Shown piece after piece: positions 1 through 7,058 of a stretch of 64,000 nt of DNA. The stretch comes from Paragemmobacter ruber (GTDB taxonomy: Bacteria > Pseudomonadota > Alphaproteobacteria > Rhodobacterales > Rhodobacteraceae). The stretch is from NCBI RefSeq assembly GCF_009908315.1, contig NZ_JAAATW010000002.1, positions 248,001 to 312,000 of the forward strand, read 5' to 3'. Numbering within the stretch: position 1 is the first letter of the stretch; every line of letters begins with the position of its first letter. A model generated the notes under the pieces. That model was not told the DNA's origin. It did not search any database and saw only the letters and a list, made by a program, of their open reading frames with translations. The position numbers were made by a program, and so were the translations under genes.

Positions 1-2144
1 TGCCGGGGGGGCGGCTGGTGCATCTGACAAGTCTGGCGGATCGCGCCGATCTGGGGCTGGAGGGCATCCGCGCCGTGGCGGCGGCCGTGCAGGGCGAGAC
101 GCTGGCGGTGATGATCCTGTCGGGGACGGAGGCGGGGGTGACGCAGCTTTCGCTGCCGCTGGCGGGGCTGGGGGCCGTGCTGGCCGGACCGGGGGACCTG
201 ACAGGCACGGCGGGGCGGGACATTCTTGTGGACGGTGCGGGCAGCGAGGTGCTGACCGGCGGGGTGGGTGCGGATCTGTTCGTTCTGCGGGGCGACGGGC
301 AAGGCGATGTGATCGCCGATTTCGAGCCGGGGCTGGACCGGATCGACCTGAGCTTTTGGCCGATGCTGCGGGATCCGGCCCAGCTTGCGGTGACGCTGAC
401 CGCGCAGGGGGCGGTGCTGCGCTTTGGCGCGGAGGTGCTGGAGATCCGCACCGCGACGGGGCGCCCCCTGACGCTGGCCGAGGTGCTGGCGATGGATCTT
501 GCGGCGAACGGGCGGCTGCCGGTGGCGGGTGCGCCGGATTTCGGGGGACCGGGCGGGGGATCGGCGGGGCCGGATCGGATGTCGGGCGGGGCGGGGAATG
601 ACACGCTGTCGGGCGCGGGCGGGGATGACGTGCTGGCGGGCGGGGGCGGGGCGGATGCGCTGGAGGGCGGTGAGGGGGCCGATACGCTGGATGGCGGCGT
701 GGGTGATGACGTCCTGTCAGGGGGCGCGGGCAATGACCGGCTGATCGGCGGGGAGGGGAACGACCGGCTGGAGGGCGGCGACGGGGATGACCGGTTTCTG
801 GATGGCGCGGGGGATGACACGTTCTTGGGCGGCGCCGGGAATGACAGGATCGAGGCGACGCTGGGTCGTGACTGGCTGTCGGGTGAGGCGGGCAATGACA
901 CGCTGGAGGGGGGCGACGGGGCGGATCGCCTGATCGGCGGGCTGGATGACGACCTGCTGGCCGGGGATGAGGGGGATGATCTGCTGGCGGGAGAGGCCGG
1001 GAATGACCGGCTGTTCGGGGGCGCGGGGCGGGATCGGCTGTTCGGCGGCGCGGGAAATGATGGTCTGCAGGCAGCAGAGGGGCGCGACCGCCTGCTGGGG
1101 CAGGTGGGGGATGATCTGCTGGAGGGTGGGGCCGGGGCCGACAGTCTCTATGGGGGGGCGGGGCAGGACCAGCTGGCCGGGGGAGAGGATGATGACCGCC
1201 TGGACGGGGGCGCCGGGGATGATGTGATGTCTGACATCGCGGGCGCGGATTGGCTGTATGGCGGGGCCGGGCGGGATACCCTGCTGGCCGGTCTCGGGGA
1301 TGACACGCTGTGGGGCGGGGCGGGGCAGGACCGCATGGAGGGCGGCGCCGGGGCGGACCGCCTGTTTGGCGGCAGTGGCATGGACCGGATGGACGGGGAA
1401 GCGGGCAATGACACGCTTTTCGGGGGCGGCGGGAAGGACCGGCTGATCGGTGGGGATGGCGATGACCTGCTGGAGGGCGAGGCGGGGCGTGATGCGCTGT
1501 CGGATGGGGCGGGGAATGACCGCCTGATCGGGGGGGCCGGGGCGGACCGTCTTGTGGGCGGAGAGGGCGATGATCGGTTGAATGGCGGTGGCGGGGCGGA
1601 TCGCGCGGATGGGGGGGGCGGGGCGGACCGGCTGCTGGGTGGTGTGGGGGCGGACAGCCTGATCGGGGGTGAGGGGGATGACAGCCTGTCGGGCGGCGCG
1701 GATGCGGATCGCCTGTCGGGGCAGGGTGGCGCGGATCGCCTGTCGGGGGGGCAGGGGGAGGATTGGCTGGAGGGCGGCAGCGAGGCGGATTGGCTGACCG
1801 GGGATGGCGGGGGGGACTGGCTGTTCGGTGGTGACGGGGCTGATCGGTTGGAGGGGGGCGCGGGGGCCGACTGGCTGACGGGCGGCGAGGGGCTTGATGT
1901 GTTCGTCTTTGATGTGACCGCGGGTGGTGCCACGGCGGGGGGAGAGATCGACGTGATCACCGATTTCCTGCCGGGGCAGGACCGGCTGGAGTTGCGGGGG
2001 GCGGGCGGCCTGGGGGATCTGGTGCTGCGGGATGTCGAGGTTGACGGCGCGTGGATGGCCGAGGTGGTGCTGCAGGGGCAGGTGATCCGGCTGGCGGATG
2101 TGGTGGTGGCGGATCTGGGGGCGGGTGACTTTGTCTTTGGCTGA
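1..2144 (+). CDS. RTX (hemolysin-type) calcium-binding exoprotein, 5' end outside window
   Basis: The frame is open from the left edge of the window, so the gene is cut; a GTG at 18 is the first in-window start codon but nothing supports it. About 700 residues are visible. Residues 1-170 (counted from position 18) are a non-repetitive region with one isolated repeat block and a DVIADFEPGLDRIDL segment. From about 570 to 1900 the protein is an almost unbroken array of GGxGxDxLx nonapeptides, the calcium-binding parallel beta-roll of RTX proteins. The last 80 residues are non-repetitive and end in DFVFG, as in type I secretion substrates, whose export signal is C-terminal and uncleaved. Family knowledge predicts export and calcium-dependent folding outside the cell. 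No ABC exporter, membrane-fusion protein or catalytic domain is visible, so whether it is a toxin, enzyme, adhesin or S-layer-like protein cannot be said. Confidence 0.9.
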   Translation, partial: PGGRLVHLTSLADRADLGLEGIRAVAAAVQGETLAVMILSGTEAGVTQLSLPLAGLGAVLAGPGDLTGTAGRDILVDGAGSEVLTGGVGADLFVLRGDGQGDVIADFEPGLDRIDLSFWPMLRDPAQLAVTLTAQGAVLRFGAEVLEIRTATGRPLTLAEVLAMDLAANGRLPVAGAPDFGGPGGGSAGPDRMSGGAGNDTLSGAGGDDVLAGGGGADALEGGEGADTLDGGVGDDVLSGGAGNDRLIGGEGNDRLEGGDGDDRFLDGAGDDTFLGGAGNDRIEATLGRDWLSGEAGNDTLEGGDGADRLIGGLDDDLLAGDEGDDLLAGEAGNDRLFGGAGRDRLFGGAGNDGLQAAEGRDRLLGQVGDDLLEGGAGADSLYGGAGQDQLAGGEDDDRLDGGAGDDVMSDIAGADWLYGGAGRDTLLAGLGDDTLWGGAGQDRMEGGAGADRLFGGSGMDRMDGEAGNDTLFGGGGKDRLIGGDGDDLLEGEAGRDALSDGAGNDRLIGGAGADRLVGGEGDDRLNGGGGADRADGGGGADRLLGGVGADSLIGGEGDDSLSGGADADRLSGQGGADRLSGGQGEDWLEGGSEADWLTGDGGGDWLFGGDGADRLEGGAGADWLTGGEGLDVFVFDVTAGGATAGGEIDVITDFLPGQDRLELRGAGGLGDLVLRDVEVDGAWMAEVVLQGQVIRLADVVVADLGAGDFVFG
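570..1900 (+). repeat. Array of RTX nonapeptide-coding repeats
   Basis: Degenerate 27-bp units encode GGxGxDxLx. The DNA is strongly G-rich on the + strand because of the Gly/Asp codons (ggcggggcggggaatgac type). About 440 residues are covered, with room for roughly 45-50 nonapeptides; the exact count was not made. Confidence 0.85.
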
Positions 2145-2604
2145 GGCGCGCGCGCGGGGTGTGCCTTGGTGGGCTGTGGTGGGGCTGAGTTGCCCTGGGC
2201 TGCGGCAGGGGGAGGCTTTTGGGGGGAGGGTGTGGTGTTGCGGGTGTGGCTGGTCATTGGCCCGGTCGTGCGGGGCGGGTGGGTTGCGCGGGTGGTTTGG
2301 TGGGAGAGGCTCGTTCGGCGGGGTGGGTGCGGTATCGGGGGGGGGGGTATTCCGTGATGGGATGGGTTAGGGGCGTTTGGGGTTTGTTGTGAGCCTTGGC
2401 CGTGTGGAGAGGGAGAGGGTGTGGTGGGGCTGTCCCGTCTCTCGCAGGGCTTTGGGCACAGCGGGGGGGCTTTGGGGTGGGAGTGGGTGGGCTGGGGTGC
2501 CGCTGCCTTTGGCGGGGACTGGCGGCGCTCAAACGGGGCCAGTTGGGGCCAGACGGCTTTGCCTGCGCTCTCGCGCTGTCGGGGGATTGCTGCGAAACAG
2601 GGGT
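2145..2604. other. 460-bp non-coding stretch with strong G/T skew on the + strand
   Basis: No convincing gene is seen on either strand; the open frames are low-complexity Gly/Trp-rich (plus) or Pro/Arg-rich (minus). The + strand is almost depleted of A and C and contains an 11-G run at about 2337-2347. It follows the equally G-rich RTX gene. No terminator with a T-tract was recognised. Confidence 0.5.
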
Positions 2605-2802
2605 ATGGTGATTCTGGTTCCCCTCCTTCTCGTCGCGGTCTTTGTGGCGCTTTGGGTCATGCGGCGCGGGGCGACGTTGACGCGGGTTTGCCGCTGGCGC
2701 GAGGATCGGGCGGCGGGGGTGGATCTTTGGCGCTGTGCCGTCTGCGGGGCGGTGACGCAGGCGCGGGGGGCGCCGCGCCATTGCCTGCGCGGGCAGGGTT
2801 GA
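2605..2802 (+). CDS. Small single-pass membrane protein with a Cys pair
   Basis: A 65-residue protein that starts MVILVPLLLVAVFVALWVM, a single hydrophobic segment at residues 2-19, followed by a basic cytoplasmic-type stretch and a CxxC motif (CAVCGAV, residues 46-52) with a further HC near the C-terminus. The Cys/His arrangement could bind a metal but is too short for a confident zinc-ribbon call. It ends 25 bases before the DUF1989 gene and may be co-transcribed with it. The ATG at 2605 was chosen because it opens directly into the hydrophobic segment. Function unknown. Confidence 0.5.
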   Translation: MVILVPLLLVAVFVALWVMRRGATLTRVCRWREDRAAGVDLWRCAVCGAVTQARGAPRHCLRGQG

Positions 2803-2827
2803 TAGGCTGGCGGGCGGAGGTGATGCG

Positions 2828-3691
2828 ATGAAGCTTGTCCAGACCCATGCCGCGCCCGCAGATGCGGCAGAGCGGGCGGCGGTGCCCCCGGTGATCTGCT
2901 ATCCGGTGGACAGCCTGCCGCGCCCGGACATGGCCCCGTTTCATGCGGCGCGCGTCGGCTGGCAGAGGGTGGCCGAAGTGCTGATCCCGCCGCGCGAGGC
3001 GCGGGTTTGGGCGGTGCCGGCGGGGCATTTCTTCCGCATCACCAGCGTGGAGGGGCCGCAGGTGGGGGACCTGAACCTGTGGGCGCAGGCCGATCTGCGC
3101 GAGCGGTTCTATTCCGGCAAGACCCGCGCGCTGCATGGCACGCATCTTTCGACGGGGGACAGGCTGTGGTCGTCCTTCCCCTTTCTGCGGCCGATGGCGA
3201 CGATCACCGATGATACGCTGGACTGGTACGGGTTCGACGCATACGGCGGCGCGGTGCATGACGTGATCGGCACGCGCTGCGATCCCTATACCCATCATCT
3301 GCTGAGCGGGGGCGGGCAGTATCACCATTGCTGCCATTCCAACCTGACGCGCGCCTTGGCCGACTGGACGGGGCTGCCGCTGCGCGAGGCGGAGGGGCAT
3401 GTGCATGACGTTCTGAATGTCTTCATGTGCACAGGCTTCACCCGGGATACGGGGCAGTATTTCATGAAGGCCTCGCCCGTCAGGCCGGGGGATTATCTGG
3501 AGTTCTTTGCGGAGATTGATTTGATCGGGGGCCTGTCGGCCTGTCCGGGCGGGGATTGTTCGGCTGAGCATTCCTCGGACGTGGCGCGGTGCTTTCCGCT
3601 GCTGGTGGAGGTGTTCCGGCCTGTGGCCCCGCCTGTGGGATGGGTGCCGCCTGCGGGGAACGGATATGACCGGAGCCATGGGCGCCCATGA
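2828..3691 (+). CDS. DUF1989 / urea carboxylase-associated family protein
   Basis: A 287-residue protein with the family pattern: an N-terminal VWAVPAGHFFRI strand, VGDLNLWAQADLRERF, GTHLSTGDRLWS, the His/Cys-rich HHCCHSNL, and a C-terminal acidic metal-type segment around CPGGDCSAEHS. DUF1989 proteins are found with urea or guanidine carboxylase genes (UAAP proteins) and some are suspected aminomethyl-transfer or metal proteins; their chemistry is not settled as far as I know. No urea carboxylase is nearby. The stop codon overlaps the next start (ATGA at 3688-3691), so it is translationally coupled to a ChaC-type gamma-glutamylcyclotransferase. The ATG at 2828 is preceded by GGCGGAGGTG, a fair ribosome-binding site. 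Confidence 0.8.
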   Translation: MKLVQTHAAPADAAERAAVPPVICYPVDSLPRPDMAPFHAARVGWQRVAEVLIPPREARVWAVPAGHFFRITSVEGPQVGDLNLWAQADLRERFYSGKTRALHGTHLSTGDRLWSSFPFLRPMATITDDTLDWYGFDAYGGAVHDVIGTRCDPYTHHLLSGGGQYHHCCHSNLTRALADWTGLPLREAEGHVHDVLNVFMCTGFTRDTGQYFMKASPVRPGDYLEFFAEIDLIGGLSACPGGDCSAEHSSDVARCFPLLVEVFRPVAPPVGWVPPAGNGYDRSHGRP

Positions 3692-4404
3692 CACGGGGGC
3701 GGGCCTTGCATCTGACCGAGGAACTGGTCGCGCGGGTGGAGCGTCAGGAGGCGGAACATCCCGGCGCGCGGGGGCTGCCTTACATCGAGGAAGAGGCCTT
3801 TGGCCGCCATGCGCAGCGCCTGCTGGCAGAGGCGGGGGAGGGGCCGGTCTGGACCTTTGCCTATGGGTCGCTGATCTGGAAACCGGCCTTCGAGGCGGCG
3901 GAGGCGGTGCCTTGCACGCTGCATGGCTGGCGGCGGTCCTTCTGCATCCATCTGGAAAGCTGGCGCGGGACGCCGCAGGAGCCGGGGTTGATGCTGGCCT
4001 TGGCGCGGGGCGGGAGTTGCCGGGGGATGGCCTATCGCCTGCCCGACGGGGCGCGCGCGGCAGCGATGGAGGCGCTGCTGCGGCGCGAGATCGGGTATGA
4101 GGTCGATCTGGCGTCGGTGCGCTGGTTGACGGTGCGGGGGGAGACGGAGCGCGGAAAGACGGGTCCGTTCCGGGCGCTGGTCTTTTACGCGGCACCGCTG
4201 GACGGGGCGATCCATGTGGATCTGCCCTTGGCCGAACAGGCGCGGCGCATCGCGCGGGCGGCGGGGCATGTGGGAAGCTGCGCAGCCTACTTGCGCAACA
4301 CCGTGCAGCATCTGGAGGAGTTGGGCATCCGCGACCGATACCTCTGGGCCTTGCAGAGGCTGGTCGCGGAGGAGATTTCAGCGCGTCACGGCTGCCCGGT
4401 ATAG
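3688..4404 (+). CDS. ChaC-type gamma-glutamylcyclotransferase
   Basis: A 238-residue cytosolic protein. Residues 52-60 read FAYGSLIWKP, the glycine-rich substrate loop of ChaC enzymes, followed by GWRRSFCIHLESWRGTPQEPGLMLAL, the usual ChaC block, and CRGMAYRLPDG. ChaC enzymes cleave glutathione (or gamma-glutamyl compounds) to 5-oxoproline and Cys-Gly. It has an N-terminal 45-residue extension before the fold. The start overlaps the DUF1989 stop by four bases, and the last 19 bases overlap the convergent MDR gene. The substrate may be a gamma-glutamyl compound other than glutathione; the pairing with DUF1989 suggests nitrogen-compound metabolism, which is inference. Confidence 0.85.
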   Translation: MTRGRALHLTEELVARVERQEAEHPGARGLPYIEEEAFGRHAQRLLAEAGEGPVWTFAYGSLIWKPAFEAAEAVPCTLHGWRRSFCIHLESWRGTPQEPGLMLALARGGSCRGMAYRLPDGARAAAMEALLRREIGYEVDLASVRWLTVRGETERGKTGPFRALVFYAAPLDGAIHVDLPLAEQARRIARAAGHVGSCAAYLRNTVQHLEELGIRDRYLWALQRLVAEEISARHGCPV

Positions 4405-5321
4405 AGCACGATCTTGCCGGTGGTGCGGCCGGTTTCGCTGGCCTCATGCGCCTTTGCCGCGTCATCGAGGCGATATTCACCGCCGATGAGGGGGCGGATC
4501 TGGCCTGCATCGACGAGGGCGGCAAGGTCGCGCAGGATGGCGGCGTTGGGGTCGATGAAGACGAAGCCTGCGCGTTTGCCTTCGGCTTCGGCGCGTTCGG
4601 GGCTGGGCGGCGTGGTGATCGACACGAGGAAGCCGCCGGGTTTGAGCATGGCCCAGGACGCATCCTGCGTGTCGCCGCCGATCGTGTCGAACACGATGTC
4701 GAGGTCGCGGGCCGCGGCGAAGGCTGCTGGATCGCGGTAATCGATCACCTCATCCGCGCCCAAGGCGCGCACGAGCGCGGCCTTGGCCGCAGACGCGGTG
4801 GCGGTGACATGGGCGCCACGCGCCTTGGCAAGCTGGATGGCGATGGAGCCGACTCCGCCCGCGCCGGCATGGATCAGGACGCGCTGGCCGGGCTGCATCC
4901 CGGCGGCGGTGATCAGCGCCTCCCATGCGGTGATGGAGACGAGGGGGAGGGAGGCCGCTTCCACATGGCTGATGGTGGCGGGTTTCAGGGCCACCTCGCG
5001 GGCGCGGACGGCGACGAATTCGGCGTAGGTGCCGTTGCGGCGGATGTCCGGGCGGGAATAGACCGCATCGCCGGGTTGGAAGCCGGTGACATCGGCGCCC
5101 ACCTGTTCGACGATGCCCGAGACATCCCAGCCGAGGGTGAGCGGAAGGTCGTAGGGCAGCATCTTGGCGAGGTAGCCGCGGCGGATCTTCCAGTCCACCG
5201 GGTTGACCGAGGCCGCAACGGTGCGGATCAGCACGTCATCGGGGCCGATGGCGGGAAGCGCTGCGTCCTCGATACGGATCTGGTCGGCATCGCCATAGGC
5301 GTGGATGCGGGCGGCTTTCAT
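4386..5321 (-). CDS. NADP-dependent MDR oxidoreductase (quinone reductase-like, zinc-independent)
   Basis: A 311-residue protein with a GroES-like N-terminus (residues 1-110, VAASVNPVDWKIRRG) and a Rossmann domain with the nucleotide motif HAGAGGVGSIAIQLAKARG at about 147-165. The structural and catalytic zinc Cys residues of alcohol dehydrogenases are absent, as in the quinone oxidoreductase branch of the medium-chain family. It likely reduces quinones or enones with NADPH in the cytosol; the natural substrate cannot be read from the sequence. It is convergent with chaC and sits 68 bases downstream-side of deoD on the same strand. Confidence 0.8.
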   Translation of the reverse strand: MKAARIHAYGDADQIRIEDAALPAIGPDDVLIRTVAASVNPVDWKIRRGYLAKMLPYDLPLTLGWDVSGIVEQVGADVTGFQPGDAVYSRPDIRRNGTYAEFVAVRAREVALKPATISHVEAASLPLVSITAWEALITAAGMQPGQRVLIHAGAGGVGSIAIQLAKARGAHVTATASAAKAALVRALGADEVIDYRDPAAFAAARDLDIVFDTIGGDTQDASWAMLKPGGFLVSITTPPSPERAEAEGKRAGFVFIDPNAAILRDLAALVDAGQIRPLIGGEYRLDDAAKAHEASETGRTTGKIVLYTGQP

Positions 5322-5389
5322 CGGGGGCGTCCTTTCTGTGGCCTTGGGGCGCCAGAGCTACGGTCTGCGCGCGCCCGATGAAAGGCCGC

Positions 5390-6100
5390 TCACGCAGTGG
5401 TGAAGGCCGCCTCGAGCGCGATCTGGACCATGTCGCCGAAGCTGCGTTCGCGATCCGCGGCGGGGAGGGCCTCTTGCGTGAGGATGTGGTCGGAGATGGT
5501 GAGGATGGCCAGCGCGCGGGCGCCATGGCGGGCGGCGAGGGTGTAAAGCTCGGCCGCCTCCATCTCTACGCAGAGGCAGTTGTGGCGTTGAAGCTGATCC
5601 GAGAGGTCCTGCCGTTCGTCGTAGAAGGTATCTGAGGAATAGATGCCACCCACATGGGTGGGGATGGCTCGTGCCGTGGCGGCGGCATGGGCGGCGGCGA
5701 GGAGGCCGAAATCGGCGACTGGGGCGAAGTTCAGTTCCTTGAAGATCGAGCGGGAAGGGGAGCCGAGGGTGGTGGTGGCCTGTGCCAGCACGATGTCGCG
5801 GACCTTGACGCGATGCTGCAAGGCCCCGGCCGAGCCGATGCGGATGAGGGTTTTCGCGCCGAAGTCGCGGATCAGTTCATTGGCGTAGATGGACATGGAG
5901 GGCATCCCCATGCCGGTGCCGTGGATGGTGACGCGCTGGCCCTTCCACGTGCCGGTATAGCCCAGCATCCCGCGCACCTCGTTCACCAGGACGGGGTTTT
6001 CGAGGAAGGTTTGGGCCGCCCAGCGGGCGCGGTAGGGATCGCCGGGAAGAAGGACGGTTTCGGCGATGTCGCCGGGTTTCGCGCCGATATGGACGGTCAT
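5390..6100 (-). CDS. deoD: Purine nucleoside phosphorylase DeoD-type
   Basis: A 236-residue protein, the usual length of hexameric DeoD. It begins [14 protein letters not shown] and shows LLPGDPYRA, the phosphate-binding [41 protein letters not shown] and the catalytic ISDHI (Asp). It phosphorolyses purine (deoxy)ribonucleosides to base plus pentose-1-phosphate in salvage. A longer upstream extension of the frame is proline-rich and was rejected; the ATG at 6100 matches the family start. The 5'-nucleotidase at 16672 would provide nucleosides from outside the cell. Confidence 0.93.
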   Translation of the reverse strand: MTVHIGAKPGDIAETVLLPGDPYRARWAAQTFLENPVLVNEVRGMLGYTGTWKGQRVTIHGTGMGMPSMSIYANELIRDFGAKTLIRIGSAGALQHRVKVRDIVLAQATTTLGSPSRSIFKELNFAPVADFGLLAAAHAAATARAIPTHVGGIYSSDTFYDERQDLSDQLQRHNCLCVEMEAAELYTLAARHGARALAILTISDHILTQEALPAADRERSFGDMVQIALEAAFTTA

Positions 6101-6456
6101 GGGGGCCCCTGTCTGTGGATGGCGCGAAGCTATGCGATGGGGTGGGCGGGGGAAAGCCCCCTTGCCCCGGGGGGGTGGGATGCCCCGGGGGCGCTTCGCC
6201 CCCCGGACCCCCAGAGGATACTTGTGCAACGGGGAAGGTGGGGGTGTGGGGGAGGAGGAGGGGGTGGGGTGCGGTTCGCGTTCTGGGAGAGGGGGCGAGG
6301 CTACGGGGGGAGGGCGCGGGAGCGGATCGGCGGGGGGCGTAAGGGTCGGCGGTTCGGTGTTCGGGACAAGCGGTGTGATGCCAGGCCATAGGCGCCGGAT
6401 CTGGCGCGAATGGGTCGATGGCGGGAGGTCGGTCCATGGCATCGGTCATGCCGACG
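6101..6456. other. Intergenic region with a GC hairpin and a 3'-end-associated element
   Basis: No gene is seen. Positions about 6180-6235 hold a GGGGGCGCTTCGCCCCCC-type hairpin followed by ACCCCCAGAGGATACTTGTGCAACGGGG. Read on the minus strand this is the same order (core then hairpin) seen after other genes in the window (see the dispersed element entries), here after the ecm remnants. The deoD promoter must lie here. Confidence 0.45.
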
Positions 6457-6756
6457 TCATTCGGCGGCGACGGCCTGACGGTCCACCAGACCTACGATAT
6501 CCGGCAGGGTGCGGTTCAGTTCGAAATCCTTGGGCGTTCAGACGACGGCACGCCCATGGCGCGCAGGCGGGTGGTGTCTTCTTCGGCGATGATGCCGCCC
6601 GTGAGGACGGGGATTTCGTCCGGGCCTGTGGTGCGCATCCCTTCCATCGTTTCGGAGATGCGGGGGATGTGGCTGCCCTGCAGGATTGGAAGGCGCACGA
6701 CCTGCGCCTGGTGATCCGCTGCGGCGGCAGCGATTTCGGGGGGGCAGGCGGCTGCC
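6457..6756 (-). pseudogene. Decayed tandem copy 1 of the ecm 3' end (B12-domain fragment)
   Basis: About 300 bp that align base by base with the last 303 bp of ecm (7059-7361): EIAAAAADHQAQVVRLPILQGSHIPRISETMEGMR corresponds to the Ecm segment beginning EIVAAAADQQAHVV. The copy covers Ecm residues of about 556-655, so it lacks the cobalamin His motif. It carries many substitutions and lacks one base after the GVP segment (near 6550), which throws the end out of frame. The original TAA is replaced by TCA/TGA at 6457-6459. It begins abruptly at the sequence GGCGGCTGCC next to copy 2. It has no start codon or ribosome site of its own. Confidence 0.85.
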
Positions 6757-7058
6757 TTATTGGGCGGCGACGGCCTGACGGTCCACGAGGCCAACGATAT
6801 CCATCATGATGCAGTTCAGTTCGAAATCCTTGGGCCTTTAGACGGCGGCACGCCCATGGCGCTCAGGCGGGTGGTGTCTTCTTTGGCGATGACGCCGCCC
6901 TTGAGGACGGGGATTGCGCCCGGGCCTGCGGTGCGTATCCCTTCCATGGTTTCGGAGATGAGGGGGATGCGACTGCCCGACAGGATTGGGAGGCGCACGA
7001 CATGCGCCTGATGATCCGCTGCGGCGGCTGCGGTCCTGGCGGGGGTCTGGCGGATCAC
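6757..7058 (-). pseudogene. Decayed tandem copy 2 of the ecm 3' end (B12-domain fragment)
   Basis: A second 302-bp copy directly abutting the ecm stop codon. The common anchor CGGTCCAC lies at 7081 in ecm, 6779 here and 6479 in copy 1, spacings of 302 and 300. The reading AAAAADHQAHVVRLPILSGSRIPLISETMEGIRT matches Ecm. It has the same one-base deletion as copy 1 (GACGGCGGCACG against GACGGCGGCCACG in ecm), so the two remnants share an ancestor that had already lost the base. It retains the TTA/TAA stop at 6757-6759. Not expected to be translated. Confidence 0.85.

Noticed and set aside
1148-2257. Long minus-strand open frame opposite the RTX gene (Pro/Ser-rich)
   Set aside because: It is the complement of the nonapeptide-coding repeats, with no ribosome site and low-complexity composition.
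6516-7058. The two ecm-derived frames as small functional cobalamin-binding proteins
   Set aside because: They lack the DxHxxG His, share a frameshift and have no start or ribosome site.
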